From Lineus longissimus (Eukaryota > Nemertea > Pilidiophora > Heteronemertea > Lineidae): 64,000 bases of DNA. The stretch spans positions 25,683,501-25,747,500 of the forward strand of contig NC_088308.1 in the NCBI RefSeq assembly GCF_910592395.1, read 5' to 3'. The notes beneath the pieces were generated by a model. That model worked only from the letters and a program-made list of their open reading frames with translations. It was not told where the DNA came from and searched no databases. The position numbers were made by a program, and so were the translations under genes. Position 1 is the first letter of the stretch. Every line of letters starts with the position of its first letter. Shown here piece by piece: positions 46,934 to 59,558 of the stretch.

Positions 46934-48437
46934 TTATTCCAATTCCACCTCGCCTCCGACTGCTTCTAAAGCTGCTTTCAATTGTTCAGCTTCATCCTTT
47001 CCAACATCAGTTTTTACATTCGTAGGAGTGGATTCAACAAATTTTTTGGCCTGAAAAAATGATGAGAGAGCTTGCTGAATGTGTTGAAAGAGGAGTCCAC
47101 AAATTACTGACAGCAATCTGACCTGTAACTATTGTACAAACAGCTCTAAGTAGAAGATAACACAGGGTTGAGTCTGGAGTCTACACAATCAGTCGGCGAG
47201 TTTCCTCAGACCCGAGTGGTTGTGTTATGGAATAATCTCCAACAAGAGTTCAGTAAATGTTTGACAAGCTGTGAACTCAAGAAGGGGAAGGGCCAATCCC
47301 AGGCTTGTAACAGGCAGTACTGCTCTTAGAACCTGCATTGATACTCACATATATTGGGTACAAAATTGATGTCGTATAGTCAGTTAACAAAGGTTAATGG
47401 GACCTGCCTGTTGTACCTCACCACCAGGGCCCAGTAATTCAATGCTAAACTCCTTAAAAGTGTCTCAAAGAAACTATAAGGGAATTGCAGAATTTCATTT
47501 ACCTGAACTAAATTCATCCCAGCTACTAAATTCTTTATTTCTTTGATAATTTGTATTTTCTTTGATGCATCAAATTTGATTAATTTTACTGTGAATGATG
47601 TTTTTTCTTTCTTTGTGGCAACCTCTTCTTCCTCTTCCTATATTAAGAAGCACAAAAAATAGAAAGTTACAATTAGAAATTTTCTTGAATTAAGCATGGA
47701 GGCAAAAAAGTGACATAAAAAACGAAATGAATTTATGCTTAACAAGTGATAGTTACTAACTGAGGTATAAGATAAGTGGATATGTTCAAGTAATTTCTAA
47801 AGCATCAAGACTGACAAGATTGTGATTGAAAGAGATTTTCATCATGTTAACTCTGCAAAGTGATGAGAACCAAGGACGATTCTGGAGAGATACCTACGAC
47901 AGGAGCTGCAGCTGCTGACATAGCACCCATTGCCATCATTGGTGTGTCTTGGATATTTAGGGTTTTCTGAAAATAACATTTCAAATGTAGTAGCAGAAGT
48001 AAGATCATGAAACAAAGTAACTGCATGATGAGTACTTTTACACTTGCCTTTTCTTTTAGCAGGAAAACAAGAATTGCTAAAGTAACAGCTCTAAATTCAG
48101 TTCATTTCTTTGCTTGGTGATTATACAGTTATTCCATCATTGCAGATTGATTAACATATTCAACTATGGTTTGATAGTTACTCATGTTACTCACTGAATG
48201 GAAATGCGAAACTACTTTTGAGATGTCACTCACCTTTAAAAGCTCATTCAGGTCAGACACTTCTAAGAGAGTTAATTTGGATATATCACCAACTATCTGA
48301 TGAATTTTCTCTGGGTAATTTTTCTCCATCCCTTCATGACTTGGAGATAAAAGAGCATCTGTCGAGCAATTATTTTTCAGCACCACAACTGGTGCTGCTT
48401 GGACACTCTTTCTTAGGAGGCTGTTGAAAAAAATCAT
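46934..48437 (-). CDS. MRPL12: Mitochondrial large-subunit ribosomal protein L12 (bL12m)
   Basis: Four exons: 48437-48234, 47966-47898, 47637-47503 and 47050-46934 (174 residues; human 198). The N-terminal residues [11 protein letters not shown] form a basic amphipathic presequence. The dimerisation domain contains [32 protein letters not shown], the hinge is Ala- and Glu-rich, and the C-terminal factor-binding domain shows [31 protein letters not shown] and the ending [12 protein letters not shown]. By family knowledge the protein forms the mitoribosomal stalk that recruits translation factors. The exon 2 donor is ambiguous: GTC/GTAGGT (used here, phase 0, with the TATAG acceptor) or four bases later with a shifted acceptor. 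The first residues could also come from an upstream exon, because CAACAG after the ATG resembles an acceptor. Confidence 0.92.
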
Positions 48438-49065
48438 AATTTAAGTCATGTTACAAGGTTTGGTCGCTGTCAACCTATCCTAGACTAGTCATAGAACACA
48501 AGTTCTCCCCCGGCCCTGTGCATGTTGTGGGTGTAAGTTTGACTGCATGCTGGATGAATCGGGCTTTTTTGGGACATGCTGTCGGTAATGAAATGAATGC
48601 CGTTTCTCGGTTTGACTGACTTTGAGCACTTTTGGAATTTACCTGAACCGTGATAATCTGAGCGGTGATATAAACCGCATTATTTGTCTACTTGATTGCA
48701 TATTTTGCTTTAAAATGTACGACTGAACGACAAAGAAGGGAAGAGTGCGTTAATCAAGTTGCTGGCTTCGCAACACGCTTGTTGGCTGATCCTTAATTGG
48801 TCCCCCAATTCTGTGCCAAGTGTTCAATTTACATGCGCCCGCTGAAATGGCGCTCAGTCAGATGCAGCCGTCTGTTCAGATAATCTTATCAAAACCAAAA
48901 TGCACATTATTTCAAATAATGAAGCCAGTGTATAAAATTACATGTATATAGTTATTCTCAAATATAGTGCGATATAAAAGCATTGATACCAGTATATGGA
49001 GAACAGCGCAAAAATGTTTTCTTCGTTTCGGATTACTAATCCTTATTTTTTAGCAACCCTAAAAA

Positions 49066-49077
49066 TGCGCATGCGTA
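49066..49077 (+). promoter_or_regulatory. NRF-1-like site in the MRPL12/USP divergent promoter
   Basis: TGCGCATGCGTA matches 11 of 12 positions of the NRF-1 consensus YGCGCAYGCGCR. NRF-1 controls many nuclear genes for mitochondrial proteins, which fits MRPL12 on one side. Confidence 0.45.
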
Positions 49078-49593
49078 CTCAGAAAAAGAAACTGAAAATT
49101 GCCCGGATGTAAAAATTTAGCGAGTACGACTGTCGAGACTAGCTATTTATTGAATTTTCTGGTGCGTTTTGCTCATATTTTCTTTCATTTCCACGTTGTG
49201 ATTGTATTATTTGATATATAGAACAAGTTGTCATCACATCCACAAGGCCCTGTTGGTGATGTAAAGCTCAAAAATGCTGACCAAAATAACCGGCGTGCGT
49301 CCACAGTCGTCGAATCCAGCATGTCCTCGGTCGTGGTCGGTGTAACGGTATTTAGAGTCCCTCTGAAAAAGTGTTCTAGCAATAATTCACGTAGTGGTTG
49401 TCTTGTTGGTCGCATGATAGAAAGAGCAACAACGTATGGTACTAAGTGTACGGTACCACTCCCGAAAAAATGCAGGCTGCCATTTCCCATGCCATACTAG
49501 TACCAACCATGTCGACATGACACTGGCAGTGGCACTACCGTAGCATTTAGAGTTTAATTTTTTCTCTTTTCAGGTTTAAGAATATGCCTTGAT

Positions 49594-52500
49594 ATGCCAG
49601 CTAGCTCCTCCGATTCGGTCACTCCAGTGGAAGCATCTCTGCGAGCTTCGTTAGGTGGCAAGGACAGTCTTGACCAGCAGCTGGCAGCCTCATCAACCAA
49701 AGTGCTGTTACAAAAAATTGACTTTACTCCAGCACAGAAATCCTGCTCTTTTGAACCTGATAGAATCAAAGCCAAGTATGTCCTGCTGAATCCCAGTGGA
49801 GCACCATCAGAGGCATTTGATGGAAAAACTCGCAAAAAGATGAACCGTGAGTGTATGTTTGTTTAGAAACTGTCTTCACTCTTGTCTCAGTCTTAGTACG
49901 CTATTTGTCATTACTTTTGATTGGAAGAAGTGGAGTTTGAATTGTTTAAGTGCTCTCTACAAAGTCATCATTCAGCGTTATCACTTTTTATATGAACTCG
50001 GGCCTAAGCCATTTGAGCACTTTTCAGTGCTAAATATAGATGGTGGACATACCATTTCTTGAGATGTAAGCATATTGTAAGTAAAAATTGTTTCCCATTT
50101 CAGCTGGTAATACAAATGGGAAAACATCAAGTCTCATCGAAAAAGTACCTGATGATGGGATACCTCCGCCAAAGATTGTCTTGTTCTCCAAGAATGTGGA
50201 CATGCACTGGAAGGCGGTTCGCAAAGTTGGGGCTGGTCTTCACAATATGGGAAACACGTGCTTCCTCAATTCCACACTGCAGTGTCTTACCTACACTGCA
50301 CCATTGGCGAATTACCTCATGACAGATGACCATCCACAGAAATGTAAGTAATCGTTGATTGAAATGTACCACTGAGGTCAATACTATTCTATTGAGACAG
50401 GTTTAGAGACCAGCAGGTGATGTTTAGACTGTCAAACATGTATGTTGAAATGTGATCTGACAATGTTGGTCATCACTATTCACTTACATGACCCCCTTGT
50501 ACTCGGAGAGAAGGTTTCGAACTACCCAAAGCTTAGTATTAGTAGTACTTGGTTATAATTTGAACATGTGAACTCAAAACCATTCCTCTTTTCAGGTAAG
50601 GTTGTAGGATTCTGCATGATGTGTGAACTACAGCGGCACATGAGAAGGTGCTTTGAAAAACCAGGAAATGCCATTCGACCCCAGACAATATTGCTGAAAC
50701 TGAATAGTATTGCTAAGCACATGCACTGGGGAAGACAAGAGGATGCCCATGAGTTCTTGCGTTATGTTGTCGATTCCATGCAGAAGTCTGCCCTAATTGG
50801 ATATAACAAGTAAGTCATGTAATAAAAGCTTTACAAGTACCCTTCCCAGTAATGGTGGTCAGTTTAATTATAATGCATTGTGCTGCTTTAAAATGCACCT
50901 ATTCTTAATGCTCTGATAATAATCAGCTAGTGAAGATGATTGGTCTTACAAATTGTTTCCCTTTGTTTTAGGTTAGACCGTATCAGTAAAGAGACCACAG
51001 TTGTCAACAAGGTTTTTGGTGGATTCCTGAGAAGCCAAGGTAATAAGTCTAAACAACGGCTGGCAAATGTCAGGATCTATATAATCTGAATTGTTGAGTA
51101 TTATTTGTCCTGGTAGCATTGTCCTGGTTTGAATCTTTCTGCTTCACCAAAATGAAGATAACGAGTGCCTTTTATCAATCAAAGTCTTCCACGGACTGCT
51201 TTGTTTAGATAATTTCCACTCATTCTCATATTGACAAGAAAACACTTTGGAAATTAAGTCAAATGTTAATCTGCTGTATTCTCATTTGCTTTCATTGTCT
51301 TTCAGTGACGTGTCTGCGATGTAAGGAGAAGTCAAATACATATGATCCGTGCATGGACATCAGCTTAGACATAAAGGCAAGTCGGTTCTTCTCTCTTACA
51401 ATTCAACTTTACAGAGCAATTTCTGTATATATTTGTGGTTATCTGATTACGGATATCCTGTCCTATGTCATCAAGAAATTTTTTATTTCAAGACTTGTTT
51501 ACAAGTTCCTGGTGAAATCAATTCGATTACCGTATTTTCCGGCGTATGACCCGCGGCTTTTTGCCCTCAAACAGGCCCAAAAAGTGGGAGTGCGGGTAAT
51601 ACAAAGGTGCGGGTCTTGCGTGGATTCTGAGAGGGATAAGCCCCAACCCCAAAGAAAAAAAAGGGGACCAAACTGGTTACTTGATAAGGATTTATGTCCA
51701 TCGTTTTCGCATTGTTTTCAACCAATATTTCCGCCATGATCGCATAGTTTGTGATGTCTCCGCTAGGGAAAATAGTTACGGCCATGCTGGAATTGATCCA
51801 CTTTGGTTAACAATTAAAAAAAACATGGCGGTTCTAGGATGTCAACATCAATGAATGGCTTACTATTTTTGGAGAATGCGGGTCTTGGAGCAGTGCGGGT
51901 CATAATCAGGTGCGGGTCTTGCGTGGCTTTAGGTAATGGTCAAAGGGGGTGCGGGTCATAGGGCAGTGCGGGGGATAATCCGGAAAATACGGTACTTATT
52001 GTTATGAATGTTTTCATTTTTTCTTTTTTCAGAATGTGCCAAGCATTCAGAAAGCATTTGAAAAGTTTGTTCATCCAGAGACATTGGATTGTGACAACGC
52101 ATATCATTGCCCGAGGTATGTTGGCATTGGTTTATTGACGCATTGAATAGGGCAGAGTGACAGTAAATAACTGAGGTTGAACTGGGCTGCTAGTAGCACA
52201 CAATTTGTAAAAGTCAGTGCCACTCACAACTGGTGTATGTAATGAAAAAATGAAATTTCTGGTATGGGTCAAAAGTTGGCTTCGTGTAGGTTTTCTACAA
52301 GATTCAAACACTTTGAAATGGCATATTTTGTTTTTCAGGTGTAAAAACAAGGTTTCCGCTACAAAGAGGTTTTCTGTTCACCGGCCACCAAATGCATTGA
52401 CCATTCAGCTCAAGAGGTTTGACTACAACAAATCTTTCGGGGGGAAGATCACTCGGCATATACACTTTTCAGACAGACTGGATATCAGACCCTACATGAG

Positions 52501-55500
52501 TGTAAATCATGTTAGTATTCATTGGCTTGAGATCTATAATAAGTTGTGATGATGTGATAATATGTAGCAGCTCTCCCATTTATACATTTCATTCCCAGAA
52601 TTGTCTTGATGCAGTATTAAAACAAAACTCTCAGCAAATAAATTTTGGTACATTGCATAGTTTGCCAATCTCAACTTGGTCAGTACAGTAGTGTTTAAGC
52701 AAAAGTTCTCTTGCTATATATTTTTCAGGGCGAACCAGTGAATTATCAGCTTTATGGTGTATTGGTCCATTCAGGGATGGGCTGTACGTCAGGACATTAC
52801 TACTGCTATGTCAAGTCGCCAAGCCAGGTCTGGCATTGCATGAATGATGCATCTGTAAGTTGACTTCAGAGGAGCACAAAGAATTCAGTGTCTTGACATG
52901 CTTAATCATGTCGTTCCATTTGGGTAGTCCACCTTCATCCATAGTCTTCTTTCTTTAGGCGTTGCTTTTGGGGTACAGCCAAGTCGGCCACTGATCATTT
53001 TCAATATCAGGAGTTCCCGTTTCCGTTCCAGTTTGTGTGGCAGGCAGATGTCCTGAACTTTTGAAAATTTTTGCATTGAGTTACCAAATTGCTTCAAAGA
53101 AGCAGACGCAGACACTATTTTCCCCACAACTATATAAACTTGAGTAGGTTATTCATTCCTTTGAGGTGTGTTTTCCAGGTGTCCCAAGTTGGTGCTAGCC
53201 GTGTATTCAACTCGGAAGCCTACCTCCTGTTCTACAATAGAATGTTACCAAGGAAACCTCAGATCACCGATATGCCTCAGAAAGTTACTGAGAATGGGCC
53301 CAGGTTGCCTAACAACATCTTCAATCCAGCCACGTCAAAATCTAATGGACCACTTAGTAAGTTTTTGGTCGAAGGGTTGAAATTGTTTGAATAGATGACA
53401 TTTTTTGTATGGCGTCTTCTATTAAGTGTTAAAAGAGTTTTTATACAAAGATCAAAGCTTATAATGGAAGTAGTTGCATCAAAACAGTAGTACATCACAT
53501 GATGACAAAACTTTTCCACATAAGCAGCCTGTCCAACAGTGTTTTCTTTGATGATACTGAACTCAATTATAATCTCCTGTATCTATTTTTCAGCCCACAA
53601 AGCAAATGACATGGGAATCCCAGTGTCAAGAAAACCCTCGGCAACTGTGACAGGTCCAACCAAGCTGATAGGACCTCAAAAACCACCAAATGCTCCAACA
53701 ACAATCCCACTTCCCAACAAACGTGATAAAGTGTCATTCGGCATCCGGCCAATCCACTCAACACCACAGTCATCCAGTTCACATATCGAATCACAGAAGC
53801 CAAGGATTGTGATGCATATCAAGAAGAATGGTCATAGCTATGCTGTTGAGAATAAGGCCGAAAAGATAGTGAATGGAATTGGAAAGAAGGGTTCTGGGCT
53901 TGTGCCATACGGGGAGGAGTCTTCAGACTCTGAACATGAGAACCGCTCTACTGTTGTCAATCACAAGAAGCCAGAGGATAAAAGTAAACAGTTCACCAAG
54001 CAGACCACTGAATCTAATGTGTCAGAAATAATGTCCCCTTCTCTTTCAAAGGAAAAGAAAAGTGTTGAAGTTTCTGCCAAGAACTTTACGAGAACGAATG
54101 GTCCTACCATTTCTCTTAAGAAAAATACTGTGGGTGGTACAAGTCCTGAGAAGAAATCTTTTAGTGGTGTTACCAGTCCTGTTTACCAATCTTCTAGTGG
54201 TGGTGCTAGTCCAGATAAGAAATCTAATGGTGGGACCAGTCCTGTCAAGAAGTCCAGTGGTGGTACAATTCCTGTTAAGAATTCTAAGAGTGAACCTACC
54301 TTAGTTCCCTCCAGAGATCTTACTGCAGAGCTCAAAAGTAGTGCGTGTTTGGCCAGTCTGAATTTGAACAGTGGTTCTGTAAGCCCGACAAAGGCAGCGT
54401 TAAGTTCTGCTAAGACGTTTGGTCCGCTGCAGCGCAGCATCAGTGATTCTCATCTTAGTGTACAAACAACTCTTCCTGCTAAAATCAATGCGACAACGCC
54501 ATGGAACGTTCAGTTTAAAGACTCTGCTATCTCGCCTTCCTTGGGGTCAGAATCAAGTAATACAAGTATAAACTCCACTACTGGTGAGTGGAAGGTTCAG
54601 GATTCGGGGAAAGCTCAGGAGTTTGGACCTCATGTTGCAGCTGGATGGACTGTTACTAAAAATGGTGGACCGTTAGAGAATGGGCATGTTTTGCCTGTGT
54701 CACATAAAAGTTCTGACAATCAAAGTAAAAAAGTTCAAGTTGAAAGGGAGTTGCCAAGTGATATGGAAAAACCGAAATTGAAACCGTTGATACTTGCTCG
54801 GAGAGACAAGGAGGAAAAGGAAGAAAAGGATCCACTGACTTTGCATATATTTAAGAAAAATGGCAAAAAGGAGAAAGTGAACGGTGACCCGTTCAATCAT
54901 AAGGATGCCAAGGCGGATTCTGAGATTGACAAGTCAAGTTCTGAGGATAAATGGACAGTTAAACAAAAGCTCCTTGAGGAGGAGGCAGAACAGGTGCACC
55001 GCAGCAAGAAACATAAGAAACACAAGAAGCAGAAGAAGCATAAGAAAGAAATTTCTGATTTCAAGTATGAAAAGTTGGATGAAAGTACAGATACTGGGCA
55101 CAAAAAACACAAGAAGAAGAAAAAGAAAAAGCATAAACGAAAGGACAATGAAAAAGAGGAAGTTCCCAAGTTTGACAGTGTTCACAGGCATGATGATAAA
55201 GATGATGCTTATCACAGGCATCATGATAAAGTTGATGGTCATAAACATCATGATGTTAGTTACAAACACAAGTATGATTCTGAACGACTTTCAGACCGGA
55301 ATGAAACAGATCACAGGCGCTGTGATAAAAAGGATTCCGAGGACCGGTATGATAAAAATAGAGACTATGGCTATAAGCATCACAGGAAGGATGATGGTGA
55401 TCACAGGCATCATGATAAAAAGCTCTCATCTCCCGATGATCATACGTTTCATAAAAAGAAATCTGAGGATAATTACGGGAATGAAAAATCACGGAAACGA

Positions 55501-57000
55501 TCCTCACCTGATGATGATTATCACAAGTCGGAGAGTAAAAAGGCCAAGACTGACTATCGGTGTGAGTTGTCTGGTCGGTCAAAAGAAGGACACCAGTTGC
55601 ACGAAAAGGAAAGAGAGAAATCAAGACATGCTGGTGAGTTATATTTAGAACCTGGCTTGGTCGTAATTTGACAGTTTAGAATCAAAACATATTTTCACTT
55701 GGCGTGGTTGCCTCTAAGCCAAGAGCTGCAAACGTGGGTTTGAATCTTGTGCCAAACTGAGAGCCAATTAATTGGATGTACTTGTGTGGTTTCTAGGATA
55801 TCAATTTCCTAGCTCTTGACGGCTGCATTAAATGAAACATGAAATGAGGTTCTTTGTGTCGAGTGTAACTTGAAGAGGAGCTAAAATACAATCTGCCCCG
55901 AGGCTTATGATTTAAAGGCCTGCCTACACCCCACCCTTCAAATTTCAGCTCCAGTACAGCATTGGGATCAGCATGTGAAAGAGGGCTACAAGAGACGCCA
56001 TGGTCAGCACGAACCTGTCAAATCCAAATCATTCTGGGATGGAACGAGAACATATGGAGTAGCTGAGGAACTTGAGAAACAGTCATCAAGTCGAGGTTAT
56101 GGTGGGTCAGGTAGGTAGTGGTTTTAGATCCACAGACTAACTTAAACGAAGACCCATAGAAATCCCACAGAAATAATGTGCCTTGGTTGAGAGGGACTGG
56201 GCCTATTATGGCGCCATGCTGAACACCTAAGTGAGGTACACTAGAGTCTAGGAATGAAGAAAGAGTAAGCAGGAGTCCTTGCCTTAACTTCCCGATCGTT
56301 AAAGCTACAGTCTTGTCATTTCTCTTTATAGTACCATCTTGGGATGGTGGACAGAGTCACCTTGACCAGGAGGTGGAACGAGACCGCAAGCGGGATTCTA
56401 AACGTGCTTGGGCAGATGATTATGAAGATGAACTGGATCAAGGAAAGGTACAATAAGTCTTGAATTTAGTCACCCATCCTTGAACAAGTCTTGTTGGATG
56501 ATTGTCTATGCTGTTGGTATTGGCTTTGATACTTAGTCGCTTGGTCGGAAAACATGGTTTGTAAGTGGTAATGTGTCAATTGCCAAGTCAATTATGCAGT
56601 GAATTCCCAACTCAGAATGATTTTGTTTTTACAGGCAAAGAAGTACAAGGCAAATATCAGTAAATCAAGCTCTAATCTTGGTGATCGGCCAAACATCTTC
56701 CAGAAGTTCCAAGATCTAAGGAATGAGACTGGCGACAAGGTAAGTAAAAGTGTCTCCACCAATTTCCCATGAGGCCACAAGATTTTCAAAGCACTGAATT
56801 CTTTTAGTCGCTCTGGCTGTATTCTTGTTACTAACTTCTTGTTTCTCTTCTGATTTCAGATACGATTCGAAAGTCCTCAAAGTGAACGTGACCCATATAG
56901 ATCGTCCAAATCGCATCACTCTCATCACAATCACAGTTCAGATCATCATCGCCATAACAGTCAGTCACGTCAATACAGTAGCCATCAACATCGCCACTGA
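49594..57000 (+). CDS. USP36: USP36/USP42-type ubiquitin carboxyl-terminal hydrolase
   Basis: Fourteen exons: 49594-49846, 50104-50343, 50596-50809, 50972-51039, 51306-51376, 52033-52115, 52339-52510, 52729-52854, 53179-53356, 53594-55633, 55949-56110, 56332-56447, 56635-56739 and 56860-57000 (1322 residues). The catalytic USP fold spans about residues 126-427: Cys-box [18 protein letters not shown] (C137), zinc-binding CLRC and CPRC pairs, His-box SGHYYCYV (H390) and MNDAS. The N-terminal [11 protein letters not shown] segment and the C-terminal [13 protein letters not shown]...FQKFQ block are shared by USP36 and USP42. By family knowledge these enzymes remove ubiquitin from nucleolar and nuclear proteins, histones included. 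The gene is probably the single pro-ortholog of the vertebrate pair; the USP36 symbol rests partly on linkage with MRPL12 and FBF1. A 2-kb exon encodes a disordered region with a TSPxKKSSGG repeat and Lys/His-rich runs. The intron after 51376 begins with GC. Confidence 0.92.
51528..51994. mobile_element. 467-bp MITE with TACCGTATTTTCCGG termini
   Basis: TACCGTATTTTCCGG at 51528-51542 is mirrored exactly by CCGGAAAATACGGTA at 51980-51994; the outer TA on each side may be a TA target duplication (Tc1/mariner type). Subterminal copies of GTGCGGGTC occur at least five times. It fills most of the GC-AG intron of the USP gene. A frame of 158 codons overlapping it (51263-51739) is not credible coding sequence. 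Confidence 0.8.
54133..54288 (+). repeat. Degenerate tandem repeat coding TSPxKKSSGG
   Basis: Five consecutive units of 30-33 bases encode variants of Thr/Ala-Ser-Pro-x-Lys-Lys-Ser-Ser-Gly-Gly within the large disordered exon of the USP gene. Unit spacing stays a multiple of three. Confidence 0.75.
55695..55790 (+). repeat. Possible tRNA-derived SINE fragment
   Basis: GGTTTGAATC (55737-55746) matches a pol III B-box, preceded by a weak A-box-like GGCGTGGTTGCC about 35 bases earlier. It lies in a USP-gene intron. Too decayed for an intact tRNA. Confidence 0.3.
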
Positions 57001-58529
57001 CACAGGCTACTACAAATCATTCAATAGGTGCAACCATTTCTGAACTCAAGGACGTTATAGGTGATAAAATCTAATACTACGAGAACAGAAATTGTGTGCA
57101 ATTTTATCAACGTGTTGTCTTTCATGACTGGTGTGTGCAGTCAATGCAAAGATAGCTAGACATATGAAACTTTGTATAGATACTATTTAAATTCAACTTT
57201 GAAAAGATATTTTCAAAAAAATGTATGTTATTTATAACTACTCTAAGAATTTTGTAGTTGGGTAATACTGTACAGTGTTCTGTTTCATGTGTAGGAAATG
57301 GTTCAAACAATTGTGATCACATCCTTCTCGCAAACTGGATGCGTATTGAACATGTCGTTCTTCATGAAGCTTTTGCTACAGTTTTAAAGGCTAACTCCTT
57401 TCGTACAAAGAGTTGAAATTTGAATTTGAATTTGAAGTTCAACAGTGCCGTTGTATTGGCTGATCTAAAAAAATACTGTTAAAACCATGTTTCAGCGAAT
57501 TTTTTCCTGAGTTACAAGAAGAAGAAAAGAGTACCAACAGCGTAGGCCTTTTAATTAGGGCAGCCCTGAGGCATTGTGTTTGTCTGAATAGCTATGATAA
57601 CGAATCATTTTAGTTGGTTTAATGTCCTCAGGTTGTCCTTTGAGACCACCAGGTGAGTTATCTTTTGGGGTAAAGCATGCTGAATTCTGTGGATTTCGAG
57701 TGTAACTTCTGTATGTCTTCTACCATATGACATAAGATGTTATGGAGTGCAGCTTTTGGGCATGATCTAGTATTTCTCATGAATTCATTGGGGGGAGAGC
57801 ACGCGGTAGCTATCCATGAAGTAAATATGCACAAACTGTGGCTACATCCTGCTGCGTTGATCAGTTTCCTAGATTATCAAGTAATCTTATATTCTTACAC
57901 CTGTTATATTCTTAGTACATGTTAATGATTTTATAAGTCGGGAAAGTGTATTTGGTTTCATATGTAAGTATTATGATATTATTATTTTCTGCAAACAGGC
58001 GAACCATTTTAACTACTTTAGCGTTTAGTGTCTTTCTGTGAAGGGGATCTTTTTGTGATTGGAGTGCGTTAAATTTGCAGTTCCGGGATTTTGATACATG
58101 AATTGTTGGACTTTATGAATAATGAATTTTCTCTAAAAAAACTTTCAGGGTTGAGTGTACTTTGAATGGCATTCACATAGATTTGAGCAACTGGACATTT
58201 GCTGATCTACGACCACGTACACCTGGCTTTAGATAGCGAAATGAAGTTGTTACGTGATTTCAACAGTACCTCGTTGTGTGACGTCCTGTACCAAATGGTT
58301 TTGCACTGAGATAACGTCACGTGTTTGCTGTCTTGTATGGCAGCAGTGCTTGTAATCTGTACCTTTGAGCTAACCACTTGACAATACTCAGTTGTGTTCT
58401 TCTCATGCCTTTGTTATGTTGTTGATTTCCCTGGAATATGTCAGCTTCAATTTGAATGCCGAGTTTTGGGCATTAAGCTTATATTGAAAGGAGAGGTTAG
58501 AATTTACATATGAAGTGCAACATAAAATT

Positions 58530-58750
58530 GTGACTCGCTCTACCAAAACTAGGCGCTTGTCGCATCTGAACTCGACAGGTTGATACGGACTTGTTGTTCA
58601 TTTCCCTATTGTAGACCTTTTGTGAAATCTATTACAAACTCATTTGGTCACATTTCACAAAAGGTCTACAATAGGGAAATGAACAACAAGTCCGTATCAA
58701 CCTGTCAAGTTCAGATGCGACAAGCGCCTAGTTTTGGTAGAGCGAGTCAC
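58530..58750. mobile_element. 221-bp foldback element, copy 2
   Basis: Same length and arm structure as 21304-21524, with two differences by my reading (one in the left arm, one in the spacer). Flanked by AATT on both sides. Confidence 0.88.
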
Positions 58751-59148
58751 AATTATGTCCCCTGGCTTCATGAAATAATCTTATGGAATCTTCGGAATTT
58801 GATTAAAACTAGTCTAGGCTTCTTCCTTAACTTCTTGTACACTTAATGATTGATAGTCTGACAAACATCATTTTAACCCAAATTGAATTTGATTATTTTA
58901 TTCAATGATTTAAATACGAGTTGAATTGATTAATTTATTCAACTAAAAAGGATTTCAAATCTATTTTGGCAGTAACTTGGTTAGGTCTATGTGGTTTTCA
59001 TTTGTGAATGTGTGATGCTATATGGTCTTTATATTGAAGATGCAGTGTGGCATTTTAAACACAGCATTGCTTATAATATGAGCGTTATGTTATGATGGCA
59101 GGGAGAAGACGATTGATTGAAGATGTCAGTTAAATCTTGATAATTATG

Positions 59149-59154
59149 AATAAA
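59149..59154 (+). terminator. Candidate USP-gene polyadenylation signal
   Basis: AATAAA about 2.15 kb after the stop codon. No AATAAA closer to the stop was noticed on this strand. Confidence 0.35.
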
Positions 59155-59552
59155 TAATTATGATGTACCAGAGAAAAACTTCCTCTTTTTCTGTTCAAAA
59201 TGGATGGATCGTGATACACAATCAGTCCCACTGGTCTGGTATTTGAACCATGCAGTCTAATGCACCCTTGGAGTTGCTGCTGTTGTATTTCTGTGTTCAT
59301 GAGGAGTTACCAGTGATCTCCTGCAGACGCTAGGAGAGACAGTCACATTCTGTATCCAACTGCCATTTACATCATCCAAAGATGTTGGCCAGGAGTGGGG
59401 TCGGGGTTTTTAAACGCCTCTTGGTCAGTTTAATCCCATTCTATGTTCACTGCTTCAGAAGAAGAGCAGTCATGTTCGAGACCAGCTGGTCTGAAGACGA
59501 GATTCCATAAGGACATGATAACGCATCAATAACATATTTGTGAAGTCGACAT

Positions 59553-59558
59553 TTTATT
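59553..59558 (-). terminator. NME5 polyadenylation signal
   Basis: AATAAA on the minus strand, about 480 bases beyond the NME5 stop codon. Confidence 0.5.

Noticed and set aside
49228-49500. 90-codon frame just upstream of the USP start
   Set aside because: No similarity to USP N-termini, ends before the acceptor at 49573, and a frame of similar size runs antisense; more likely 5' UTR or intron.
51263-51739. 158-codon plus-strand frame in the USP intron
   Set aside because: It overlaps the real 71-bp exon and then runs into the MITE; the downstream exon at 52033 continues the USP domain only if this stretch is spliced out.
54884-55648. 254-codon plus-strand frame rich in Met, Ile and Arg
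   Set aside because: Out-of-frame shadow of the Lys/His-rich USP coding exon.
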